From the NCBI GenBank assembly GCA_022393335.1, contig JAJEKB010021353.1, forward strand, positions 1,643,773 through 1,707,772: 64,000 nucleotides of DNA, read 5' to 3'. The notes below the pieces were generated by a model that was given only the letters and a program-made list of their open reading frames with translations, was not told where the DNA came from and searched no databases. A program made the translations under genes and the position numbers. This document shows positions 11,230 to 21,344 of the stretch, in pieces (the stretch's first letter is position 1; each line of letters starts with the position of its first letter). This DNA comes from Macrotrachela quadricornifera (lineage: Eukaryota > Rotifera > Eurotatoria > Philodinida > Philodinidae).

Positions 11230-13223
11230 ATGGTTAGTATATTGGTTGGTATCCTTCTCGCTGTGGCTGCAGTAGCTATTGCTATGATTGGTATGTATAA
11301 CCATTTGCAAATGCTAAGTAAAGTCTGTTAAAATAAATTATAATCATTAATTGGTTATTGATAAATATTTTAAAAACAAGATTTAAATAATGTCTTTATT
11401 TTTTTGTTTCTAAAATCGATATCTGAGATTAATACCCAAAATTCCATTGAATTCGAGTTTCTGACCCAGTAACGGATTCCTAATGTTGCAATCCGATCGG
11501 ACATCAACAATAATTTTTTATAATTCGCTAGCAACACAATCAAATACAACGACAAGTAATGCAGACATAACAACAAGCACGGGTAAGTAGGAAAAGATGA
11601 TGAATAAAACGAAGCAAAAATGTTATTATGAAATTTCAAGTGACAATCACAACATCGACTGAGCCATCAAGTATCTGATACATATTAACTTTTCAGAATT
11701 TTTAATCGTTCTTATATTTAAGCTACGACTACAAGATCATCCACAACGACAACAATATGTAAGTTTTGAGTTTTCTAATACGTGTGAAAACTTTTGCTAG
11801 GTGGTAGTATGCATTTGGATCTGCACTGGGAAAGAGACAGAGAGCGGTATCTATGAAAGATACGCTGCGATCTTCAGCTATTTTTTTGCCTACCTCTCTC
11901 GATTCTTGTCGGTCCTGTTCTAGATCAGTTCGAAGCGTGCCCCTATCAGTTCTGTTCATTTAAAGAAATTTCGCGTAGTTGATGCGGCTCAATATATTTT
12001 TTGAACGAACTCGAGTGTATAACTCCATCTTTTGATCCCATTTACAGCTCTGAAAAATTATCAGTTGCCTACGGAAAACATTCTGTTCTCAAATTAAAAT
12101 AATTATTCACTTATACATCGAGTAGGAGCTTATCCAGATTCGATCAATGTTAGGAACGGGAAAGATAATCATCTGAGCTATATCTAAGAGTGTGGCATTG
12201 ACGTCCGTCTATCCAACCTATATTCCAAAGCCAAAAATTCATTGGAACTATATAGTATTATTATACATTTTTTGAAACAATTCTTAGAAATTGTTGGTTA
12301 GACAATAGTTTCACCTTGTATAATATCACATCAAGATATGTTCCAACTCACTCGCTAGCTATTGTCGATCTCGAGCTATTCGTCTTACTTCCACTACTTT
12401 TTAATTCTGCTGCCGATAATAGTAAGAGAAAAATTTTCACAGATGTTATTTAATTCGAATGAATGCATAATTAAGTGTATTTTATTGTGAACTGTTCTAT
12501 TTGAATAGTCTATCTAAACTGTGAGATTTGCACTGTCGTAGGCGTACATACTGCTAGCTGCAAATGATCGATTATTGTTTGACATTGAATGAATCGTTGT
12601 TTTTATTCAGTTTCTGGACCTAATTTGCTGATAAACGGTGATGGAGAGACTGGTCCATGCGCATTAGGCTCCGGCCTTACACATCCAACAGGCTGGAACT
12701 ATAATGGGAATATAACACAAGCAACGTACAATAACTCATTTAATGATCTCACATTTACAGATCCAGGACCTAGGTAAAACTGAGGCATATAAATGATTTT
12801 ATCTGAAATTCTCTTTCATGTAGCGATCGTGGAAAGTGTTATTTTTATGGTCACGTATCAGAAAACACTTCAATGTGGCAAACAGTGAACATGACAGGTT
12901 CAATGGATCCCGTCCGCATCGATAACCAAACAGTTAGGTTCAATTTCTCGGCATGGATTGGCGGCTATCAAGGTCAAGATGACAATGCTCAAGTCTCGTT
13001 GACGTTCATGGATCAAGCCGGCCAAACAGTGGGTAGTAGCGTCACTATTGGACCGGTACTGGCTGCAGATCGAGGAAGCATAACATCATTGCTCTTTCGG
13101 CAAGCGACTGGATTGGTACCGGTCGGCGCCCGTTCTTTCATAGTAATAGTCACGATGATTCGTAAATCCGGAACAGCTTGTAATAGCGATATCGATAACA
13201 TTGCCATTTCTTTGAACTATTGA
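11230..13223 (+). CDS. Five-exon type II membrane protein with NGDGETG ectodomain
   Basis: I infer exons 11230-11290, 11532-11582, 11723-11758, 12611-12773 and 12824-13223. Every junction has GT and AG, and the sum is 711 nt (236 residues plus stop) in one frame. Exon 1 encodes a hydrophobic helix (SILVGILLAVAAVAIAMI), a signal anchor. Exons 2 and 3 are tiny, both phase 1-1, and encode Thr/Ser-rich pieces (NTTTSNADITTS; RSSTTTT), a mucin-like stalk. Exons 4 and 5 encode an ectodomain starting NLLINGDGETGPC, with WNYNG, RGKCYFYG, FSAWIGGYQGQDDNAQVSLTF and a terminal DIDNIAISL. This is a beta-sandwich-like pattern resembling carbohydrate-binding/DUF642-type domains, seen in expanded bdelloid families (from memory). 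The protein is likely at the cell surface or secreted. Function is unknown. Extra upstream exons or another exon in the 852-bp intron are possible. Confidence 0.7.
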
Positions 13224-13474
13224 ATGACTACTGTAATTCTATTGCTAATATTTACAGTGCTTGGGAAATTATTCTGTATAACCGAGACAAATACTCCAGA
13301 ATTTCTCAAATAAAATAATTTTTGAATGTTCGTCTAATTTGAAATCTATCGATTTAAAAAAACGTTTAAAAAGAGCACGAACTTATTGGATGGTATGCTG
13401 TTGGTTTGTGAATATGGTGCATTCTATATCAATTGTTGTAAGTTTTTAACAGAGAATGAGTACAGCTGATCTAC

Positions 13475-13898
13475 CTAATGTCGGATTCTTTTTAAAGTAC
13501 CAATGACTAATGTTTGAATAAGTTTTGATCATTTTCAGTTATCGAGCTGCGGTTTTCACCGCTCGATGGAGCAAGATGGAGGACATCTACGTATATGGAA
13601 TTCATTGGAGTCGTGACTATTTATCATGGTCGTATCGGAATTCGAATCTTCTTCGATATCTCATTCCTACGATTTTCCATTGTGTCCTTGAAGAATAAAA
13701 CATTCCACACTAAACGTTTTTGACATATTTTCGTACACGGAATAAGTGTTAATCACTAATATATATTCACCTTTTTATCTGTGCAAAATTGATTAACATC
13801 ATTTTTCCTGTTTGGAACACCTCTTGAAAGATAGTTACATATGTATCCGTTATAGTCGGCAGCTTCGAATATAGTCACTTTTTTCATATATTATCGAA
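13475..13898 (+). repeat. Left inverted terminal repeat of the 6.6 kb element
   Basis: About 420 bp, inverted relative to 19615-20117. No coding capacity is apparent. Confidence 0.75.
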
Positions 13899-14257
13899 TT
13901 AAAAAACAATTCAACGTTTTAATCAGAATGTACACTAGTAGTGCAATATGATTCGCTATTGACTTGTTCATAGCAACACTCTGGACTTTTCTATTCTTTA
14001 TTCTCTATGCAGTGTGTATTTGTCTCTGGTCACATCCTGCTTAAATAGTTATGTGTATGATTTATGCGCTCTACTACATACCTTCTTCTTTTCATCCTTA
14101 TTTCTGTATTGTATACATATTCTTTCCTGATTGCATATGTTGTGTGATACAGCTCTTCGCGTGATGGTATACACTGAAGGCATGTTTCGTTCTCTGCCGG
14201 TTCGATATCCTCTACATTTACACTCATTCGTTTTATTCCTTATCGAATATATACGAA

Positions 14258-14809
14258 GTGAGATTTACCACATTCGCATTACTTAATTTTGAAGAAAGTT
14301 ATAAATATATACGAGTTCTATCGTCTAAAGAGACTTTAAGTCTGATGACCGGTCGAGAATATTCTGTCGAAATCAAACGATTATTTTTTTGGATGATATC
14401 ATTTATTCAATCAGAGAAAAATGGTCAAACAATCCCTCTCAACAGCACATTGCAGCACATTCCAGCCTGTCTTGGAATATCAATTAAGTCGATTGGCAAT
14501 TTGAACAAAGAAATATGTGAACTTATTGTAGAAGAGCTGCAACGCCACAACGAAGAGAGCAAAGAGTATAAGGTTTATTCTCTGCATAATCGAAGTTTAA
14601 TCACCATCCCATCATCTTCATCGGATACCTCGACGGTTCGTATAACAATATCGAGTATCGTATCGTTAGGAGCAATCATAACGGGCCATCGTAAACTGTA
14701 TCAAACAGTGTCAATGACAAAATCGTTGATTTCAGTTCCGTCTCATTTATGCCACAACGAGCTAATTAAATATCAGTTCCTTTTAAAAGAACTGCTGCAT
14801 AGTTCCTAA
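14258..14809 (+). pseudogene. Tc1/IS630-like transposase, N-terminal HTH part
   Basis: A 183-codon frame whose middle (residues about 38-85: EIKRLFFWMISF, then EKNGQTIPLNSTLQHIPACLGISIK) matches the helix-turn-helix pattern of the metazoan Tc1-like DDE_3 transposase family. In that family a 'PL..v..r.a.a.gis..tv..i.ke' segment precedes the catalytic domain. The later part (RKLYQTVSMTKS) resembles the linker that follows. It ends at a stop with no catalytic domain; that domain is found 3.8 kb downstream at 18620-19550. I infer one gene split by insertion and then decayed. Confidence 0.6.
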
Positions 14810-15102
14810 GAACGGAACTAATATGGAACTGTCCTAGACCTATTTCGAAGTACTCTTGTCATTGGTGAAATGTAAATATACGGATAAAATATTTCTTATT
14901 CCAATAACAATGTTGACTCTAGTTGAAAAAACATTTTTATCAGCTCAATTCACACGAGTATAAGAATAGTCATCTATTTTACGATTTTTCAGAAAATTTT
15001 GTTTAGTTCTTCATCACTTGCTTAATTGGCATTCGGTACAAATGAATTTCTTTCTTCTTTACAATATATCGTTAATAGTTTTCTATATATGTTGATCTCG
15101 TA

Positions 15103-15175
15103 ATGGTCGTTTTATTTGTGATTACTGGCGTATGGAGTACAGCAGCTGCTGCTATCTGGCAATCTCAAGTGATAG
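15103..15175 (+). other. Possible signal-peptide exon
   Basis: An ATG at 15103 opens a short hydrophobic frame (VVLFVITGVWSTAAAAIW) ending at a GTAAAG that could be a 5' splice site. It could be the first exon of a secreted or membrane gene whose other exons are lost, but I found no convincing continuation. Confidence 0.2.
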
Positions 15176-15631
15176 GTAAAGATTTATTTAGTGAAAAATA
15201 AGAATGTGTGTCGAGTATTTTAGTCACTTATACGGTTTTCTATTCTGTGAGTGATCTAACAGCTCTGGCTAAATATCGTCTATGGAAAACAATCGATTCT
15301 CTCATAACATATAGCATAAGATTTTCTAATTAAGATTGTTATGTTTTAATAATAATTTGTAGTATGCAAATTATATAACAATTCGTTTGTTGCTTATTCT
15401 TCTGATAGTTTATCTGACAATTAGTATGACTGGTTATGGTTTAACCGAAATTAATCTCCGATGGAAAAAACATCGAAAACTATCGTACAAACGAGATTAA
15501 TTAATTTCAATTGATTTCAATAAGTGTAATAAAAAATTTTTTCTCATATCTGAAAATTGGCTACATAGAGAAATGTTTCTGATGCATCCAGTAGAACAGT
15601 GTCAGATTTATTTGCTTAGCTCTTGGGACGA

Positions 15632-15712
15632 GGTGTAAGAGGATCAAATGTAATGGGACAAGATATAATTAGGACGAATAGTAAGGGACAAAATGTCGGT
15701 GTACCCATTTTC
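15632..15712. repeat. Short degenerate tandem repeat, about 15-16 bp unit
   Basis: About five imperfect units resembling GGGACAARATGTAAT follow one another (GGGACGAGGTGTAA, GAGGATCAAATGTAAT, GGGACAAGATATAATT, AGGACGAATAGTAAG, GGACAAAATGTCGG). It lies just beyond the 3' end of the DUF1349 gene on the opposite strand. Confidence 0.5.
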
Positions 15713-15724
15713 ACACTTCACATT

Positions 15725-16423
15725 CTATATATGATATGTTTGAATGATAATAACTAACACGATAAGTATATAATAAAACATAGAATAAATAGTGGCACCG
15801 ATATTTCTACCTGTGCCACCCTCTTCCACAATAGATAAATCGTTAAAAGTAATTTCGAATCCCGGTGCATCTTTGGTAGGAGATGCACACATAATTCCAA
15901 CCATGATGGATTTTGATCGATCTATCACCGGTAAATAACCTAATCTCAGCATTTTGAAACTTCCTTGTTCACCCTCAGCAAAGTCAACTTGTACGACTTC
16001 CTTATCTCGTTTGACACGCAATTTCAAAACATCAGGTGATGCAATTTCAACAACACTCCAATCGGACCAACCGTTAACAGTTATAACGGCACTAGCATGT
16101 TGTACATCTCCAACATATTCTATTCCACATTTGATCCAATTGTCTTTATCAATGCGTACCATTAAACCACCTTGATCGTACAATGAATGATATTTTCCTC
16201 GGATATTGACAATCGCTGTGAAAGATTCATCACCAGACAATGATCGATAGTAGAAATGACCAGTATCACGTATGAAACCATAATGTGTCTTACTCCAAAA
16301 ATCAGTATCAGGATCAGTGTGAACAATAATGGTGCTTTCATTTGTAGACCATACCGTCGGTTGATTAAACCAAGTGAAATTCGTCCAAGATAAGAGAGCA
16401 GAAACAGCAACAATGTTTGCCAT
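15725..16423 (-). CDS. DUF1349 (Ree1-like) beta-sandwich protein with C-terminal membrane tail
   Basis: An intact, intronless 232-residue protein. Diagnostic DUF1349 patterns appear in order: DFWSKTHYGFIRDTGHFYY (residues 41-59), YHSLYDQGGLMVRID (78-92), NWIKCGIEYV (95-104), a NGWSDWSVVE stretch (117-126), and a late VGIMCASPTKDAPGFEITF (about 178-196). The fold is a concanavalin-like jelly roll; the family includes the yeast regulator of enolase Ree1, and its biochemical activity is not established. Unusually, about 30 residues follow the domain, ending in a hydrophobic segment (MFYYILIVLVIIIQ), which suggests a tail anchor or GPI-type signal. The gene lies between the two halves of a broken transposase and inside that element's inverted ends, so it may have been captured. 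Confidence 0.85.
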   Translation of the reverse strand: MANIVAVSALLSWTNFTWFNQPTVWSTNESTIIVHTDPDTDFWSKTHYGFIRDTGHFYYRSLSGDESFTAIVNIRGKYHSLYDQGGLMVRIDKDNWIKCGIEYVGDVQHASAVITVNGWSDWSVVEIASPDVLKLRVKRDKEVVQVDFAEGEQGSFKMLRLGYLPVIDRSKSIMVGIMCASPTKDAPGFEITFNDLSIVEEGGTGRNIGATIYSMFYYILIVLVIIIQTYHI

Positions 16424-16924
16424 GTTTGTCTTTTACATATGATTTTATTTTCTTCGGTGTTGCGATTATATCTTAAAACTACAACCGATAAGATTGTAAA
16501 TTTGGCAAACATTCTTCAATTTTTAAGTACAATAAATTATTGATGTTTTTTGTTACTAAATCCTTCAAAAGTAGATACTTGATATTTTTTTAACAGATAA
16601 GGTTGATTATCAATATAACCTCTTAAAGCCGTTGCTTTCTATTGATCTTTAATGTCAATATTAAATTTGTTTTTTAATACCATATCTTAAAGATTGTTCT
16701 TTCGTATCTTAACAGTGTAAGTGAGAATATATAAGGATATGTTTGTCGACTTTATTTTTTCTTGATTAATTTATTTCGACATTATACAAAAATGAACGAT
16801 GAAAATATTTGTTTTCTATTAAAAAAGAAATGTTATTGCGTTTTTCTTTCAATTTTCCTGTAAATCTATGAAAACAACAAAAAAGGAGCGAAAGTGCCAC
16901 AAAAACTGAAATGATAATTTCTTA

Positions 16925-17200
16925 TCAATCGATAATGTGTATGAAATACAAATTATAAGTATTCAACAAATGTGGTATTATTAGTTCGACTTCAAATCCT
17001 AACCAAGTTCGATCGACTATTGTACTATAACGCCCCTCTCGTTCAGTAACATCATCCGTTTTGCAAAATAATTGTAAAATAAAGTAGATGGTCTGAAAAG
17101 AGCAATCAATAGTAGTTGCTATTAGAGTTTGAGACATTCCTAGCAGACAAATCAATATGTGTGAAAACTGTGTACCAAGTAACAATAAATATAACAACAC
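16925..17200 (-). other. Unrecognised hydrophobic open frame
   Basis: A 91-codon reverse frame with a hydrophobic N-terminal half (LLYLLLLGTQFSHILICLLGMS) and a polar C-terminal half. It could be one or two membrane segments of a decayed receptor-like gene, or chance. No motif was recognised. Confidence 0.2.
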
Positions 17201-17413
17201 AGATTGTTCTATTTCGACGATTTCAATTCTAGTTGTTTTTGTTTAATCAATACAAACAAAATCGGCTACTGATTTACATTGTTCTCCACTTAATTTTCCC
17301 AAATAAACAAGACTTATAATCGTTCTTCCCACATTGTCCACAACACCCTTGCCATGAGATGTTGCGAAGAAATACTATGATAATTTGATCTAAAAAATAC
17401 AAAAACATAAATC

Positions 17414-17757
17414 TTTGTTTGAACTGTCATGCAGTCACAAAGTTAAGAAATCGCCTATTGTCTGCAAAAGAAGCTTTACAAGTTGATGATAAATGTATAA
17501 CAATGCAACATTTACAACAATTACTTGATAACGATGAATTGATTTTGACTAGATCATGGATTGATATAGAATGATCTAAAACCAACAGATCGTCTAAATT
17601 TTCGTTCTTGTTTAAGAATTACATCTTGTAATGTGTTAAATTTAATAACTCGTGATGATAATTCCAATGGAACTTACATGTATTTAATATTGATAAAATT
17701 TATCATAACTTCGTATATCGAACCAACAACTTCGATTGAAGAATGTATGTTTTAGTT
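17414..17757 (+). pseudogene. Coding fragment with one frameshift, unidentified family
   Basis: One frame reads NCHAVTKLRNRLLSAKEALQ, then MQHLQQLLDNDELIL, up to a stop near 17573. Shifting frame gives DLKPTDRLNFRSCLRITSCN, then GTYMYLILIKFIITSYIEP to 17757. The two halves read as one protein with a single-base slip and share the composition of real coding sequence. The pattern recalls an N-terminal region of transposon-related proteins that I cannot name confidently. It sits within the cargo region of the 6.6 kb element. Confidence 0.4.
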
Positions 17758-17874
17758 TCATTATTCAGATTCTCTTTAATTCAGTTAACTCAGTTGTTTG
17801 AAATAAAAGCAATCTCTTCACTCTAAAAACAATCCGTTTTTTTTGGAAAACCATTTTGGATTTCCGAGTTTGTT

Positions 17875-18612
17875 AATGTCCATCCAAAAAGTCCGTGCGT
17901 GTGACTGTTTTTTGAATAACTTTTGTTAGGAACAAGATAGAGACCTGCGACTTTCGGCGTTCGACAGCCAAGATGAAGAGGCATCTTTTCATTAGCAAAG
18001 ACTTTTCTGGGGCGCAATTCTGAAGTCGGCTTTGTAAAGAATCTTTAAAAAAATAAACTGGATTTCCAAAAATTTGCATGGTGGCCTATTGATTTTTTTT
18101 ACATATTTGGAGTGTCCATCGTAAACGGGGTTTACTCATAAATGTTCGGAACCTTTTCATGGCAGTTTTTATTCGTCGAAAGCCTCTGTCCTAAGGTCAT
18201 ATCAATAAATAAAGTTAATCAAAAGGTCACTTAGACAGTGGAAAGCAACGTTAGTAGTTCTAAAATGTTATTAGAATACAAAAAGGCAACAAACTGAAAA
18301 ATAAAAACGGCGTTTTGATTAACCGTCATGAAAAGGTTCCGAACATATATGAGTAAACCCGATTTTCGATGGACATTTCAAATATGTAAAAAAATCAGTA
18401 GACCATCATGTAAATTTTTGGAAATCCAGTTTGTTTATTTAAAGATTCTTTACAAAACCGACTTCAGAATTGCGCCCCAGAAAAGTATTTGCAAGTGAAA
18501 AGATGCCTCTTCATCTTGGCTGTCGAACGCCGACAATCGCAGGTCTCTATCTTGTTTCTAACAAAAGTTATTCAAAAAACAGTGACACGCAAGGACTTTT
18601 TGGATGGACATT
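17875..18612. repeat. Large hairpin (foldback) with about 300-bp arms
   Basis: The left arm starts with AATGTCCATCCAAAAAGTCC (17875) and the right arm ends with its near-exact reverse complement (GGACTTTTTGGATGGACATT, ending 18612). Arms of about 295-305 bp (to about 18170 and from about 18305) surround a loop of roughly 135 bp. Open frames in both arms (17823-18079, 18489-18707) are mirror images and not genes. The right arm ends immediately before the surviving catalytic part of the transposase, so this element probably contributed to splitting it. Confidence 0.8.
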
Positions 18613-18619
18613 CCTTCTT

Positions 18620-19550
18620 TTTAAATCTGGACCGTCTCCGCACTGCTGAAGCTCAAATTTATTGCCATGATGTAACATCGGAGAAGAGAAACAATCTATC
18701 TAGTTGAGCGATCGTGGTGAGGATCGTCCAAGAAAGAGTATCGGCAAAGGCAAAATAATTGCCATTTTCACCATGATTTCAAAACAAGGTTTCAACAAGC
18801 ATACGGTCGATATCTTTCGATGTGACGAAGCACATCCAATAAATAGTGATTATTTCATCGGATGGATTCGCAGAGCAGCTACTTATTTATGTAGCCGTCA
18901 TCCTGAACCAGTTCAGGTATGCATTATTATTGATAATGCAACGTGACACTGTGAATTATACGATGATGCTAAACCACCTGGAAGATCCCAGTGCAAGGAT
19001 AATATTAAGCACTGTCTTCAACAACATAAAACTAAATTTGATGGATTAATGACGAAAGCGCAGCTATTGGAATTACCTTTTACTAATGTCCCTCCCAAAA
19101 GATTCAAGGTTGATGCGGTAGCTTCTCAGTTCAATATTTAAATATTTCATCTACCCGTAAAGCGTTATACATTAAATCCTATTGAACTTGCTTGGGCAGG
19201 TCTCAAAGAATACGTTCGAAAACACAAAACATCTTATTTCTGTCTCTGATACAGAATCTCACTAAAAGCTATACTGTTTAACATATTCTGCTATTTTTTT
19301 CAGCATCCGCCGAATATAGAAGTATTGTCATATAAATTTATCGATACTATTGGCGTCAGTTTCTGTCAGCAGTATATCGAACATGTGCACAAAGTCGAAA
19401 AAAGATGAAGGTCAAGACGCAGATGAAAACGAAATTCAGGACAAAGATGAAGACAAAAGTGAACATCATGATGACGATCACGATGAATATGAAGAACAAG
19501 ATCGAGATGAGCTTGAATATGACAATGGCGAACGCATGGGCAATACTTGA
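18620..19550 (+). pseudogene. Tc1/IS630-like (DDE_3) transposase, C-terminal catalytic part
   Basis: The order of motifs is that of the DDE_3 endonuclease family. LDRLRTAEAQIYCHDVTSEK holds the first Asp (about 18665). PRKSIGKGKIIAIF and KHTVDIFRCDEAHPINSDYF follow. VCIIIDNAT carries the second Asp (about 18935), followed by a stop and then CELYDDAKPPGRS, TKAQLLELPF and LNPIELAWAGLKEYVRKHK with the catalytic Glu (about 19180). After frameshifts the usual C-terminal helix (PPNIEVLSYKFIDTI, QQYIEHVHKVEK) is visible, then an acidic tail (KDEGQDADENEIQDKDEDKS, to 19550). Stops near 18705, 18945 and 19140 plus frame changes make it a pseudogene. Its N-terminal half is at 14258-14809. Confidence 0.82.
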
Positions 19551-19614
19551 CTACAATCATCAATCTTTAATTATTTTTTATTCTGCTCTATTTTATCGGC
19601 TTCTTTCAGTTTGA

Positions 19615-20117
19615 TGATATATGAAAAAAGCGACTATACTCTTTGTTTGACTATGGTCGAACCTTCCAAACATAACGGATACATATGTAACTATCTTTCA
19701 AGAAGTGTTCCAAAGAGGACAAATGACGTTAGTCAATTTTACACAAATAAAAAGGTGAATATATATTAATGATTAATACTTATTCCGTGTACGAACATAT
19801 GTCAAAGACATTCAGTGTCGAATGTTTTATTCTCCAAGGACACAATGGAAAATTCTGAAAATTATACCATATATGGGCTATAATATGGCATAATTTGATC
19901 TGAAATGACTCGAAATATTGTAGGAATGAGACATTGAAGAAGATTCGAATTCGGATACAATCATGATAAATAGTCACGACCTCAATGAATCTCGTATAGA
20001 TAGATGTCCCCTACCTTGCTCTATCGATCGGTCAAAACCGCAGCTCGATAGCTCAAAGTACTCAAAGCCTTATTTAAACAATAGCCGTTGGTACTTTAAA
20101 AAGAATTCGACATTAGT
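19615..20117 (-). repeat. Right inverted terminal repeat of the 6.6 kb element
   Basis: Reverse-complement partner of 13475-13898, with an insertion of about 60 bp near 19848-19912. Confidence 0.75.
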
Positions 20118-21344
20118 TTTGTTTATCTTGTAAAGCTTCTTGAACTTAATATAGATGAAATTATATGAACAATAATTCAATATGGTCTTAATTTTCTTGG
20201 CATTTATATTATTTATTCACAACCGAAATAAATATGAAAATTTGTGTATATGTATAAAATTTAAACACATGTCAACGAACAGACCACAATAATCTCCCTA
20301 TCTCTTACAAATCAAAATGAATAATATTCAAATTATTTATGGGCGTAGTTTATCAAAAAAAAACCTTCATTAAAACGTTCTAATCATTGCATTCGTTATT
20401 TTTGTATCTGTCAGAAATCGAAATTAATATGACAGTTCTCTTATATTCATAAATCATAAACATATATTAATTACAATTTTGTCATTATCACATTTTTCAT
20501 CTTTGAATCTGTCGCAAATCGAAATGAATATTGCAATGTTTAATGTATCAATAAATCTTAATTAAAAATCTCTAATCCACTACCTTCATTCGTCTTTTTC
20601 CTAACCTTAACACTGTACTGTGTCATCAATACAAGCATATATTGTACAGTATAATGATTAGAGTGATCGATTATTCATCATATGAATTCTGTCTATTAAA
20701 AATTCAACATAATTATATGATTATAAAAGGTTATTTTCATTGTCAAGACAATCTTTATTAGGATGAGCAAAAACCATCTATAGGACTAGGATAACATTGA
20801 ATTCATTTCAAAAAAGTTTCTCGAATAGATCTCATAGAATTCAATTTAGGAAAAGTTGTCTTATAATAATGAAAAACAGTCTTGTAAAGATCAGGTTAAC
20901 CATTGACAAATATTAATGAACGAATGCTTTGAAGAAACGCCTAACGGAGTAAAAATAGGTCATTTTATAAAAAAGCCAAGTATTTTCCTTCTACGTAAAA
21001 ATATGAGTTTTTTTAAAATGTTTTTAAGATTTATCAAAGAATTTTTTATCATAAAAAAAGGCTTCAAAATTTTTTAAGTAACTCCCACTTTACTTTTTTA
21101 CCGCAAAAAAAAATTTTAAATTTTTGGAAATTCGATATTAAAAATTTTTCATAACCTTTATTATTTAGTATTAATAAATCCCATTTTAGACGAGCTTTCA
21201 TCTAGTATAAAATTCAAAATTTATTCTATTTGAAGTTCTAGCGTTCTCCCTTTCTCAAAATATATTTTTCAAGTTAGTAGATATTGTATTAAGAAAATGT
21301 GATATATGATATAATGTTTAGTTGAAAAAGTTTTTCAATTTGCT
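20118..21344. other. Gene-free interval
   Basis: Very AT-rich sequence with many stops in all frames. It forms the downstream flank of the BTB-TLDc gene. I see nothing to annotate. Confidence 0.5.

Larger units (their letters stand above)
13475..20117. mobile_element. 6.6 kb Tc1/IS630-like element with long inverted termini and gene cargo
   Basis: The left arm (13475-13898) and right arm (19615-20117) are inverted copies. For example, TCTTTTTAAAGTACCAA and TATCGAGCTGCGGTTTT in the left arm return in reverse order and complement near 20085 and 20045. The right arm has about 60 extra bp near 19848-19912. Just inside the left arm is an N-terminal transposase region, and just inside the right arm is its C-terminal DDE region, both on the plus strand. 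The arms therefore look like the ends of one transposon. Between the two halves lie 3.8 kb of foreign sequence: an intact DUF1349 gene, a fragment of another gene and a 740-bp hairpin. Target-site duplications were not identified. Confidence 0.65.

Noticed and set aside
17823..18707. Several 60-80 codon frames in the hairpin arms
   Set aside because: The same sequence read from both inverted arms; no protein family and explained by the palindrome.
19366..19614. His-rich reverse frame and Met/Lys-rich forward frame over the acidic tail
   Set aside because: Shadows of the Asp/Glu-rich transposase tail (GAT/GAA-rich DNA) in other frames.
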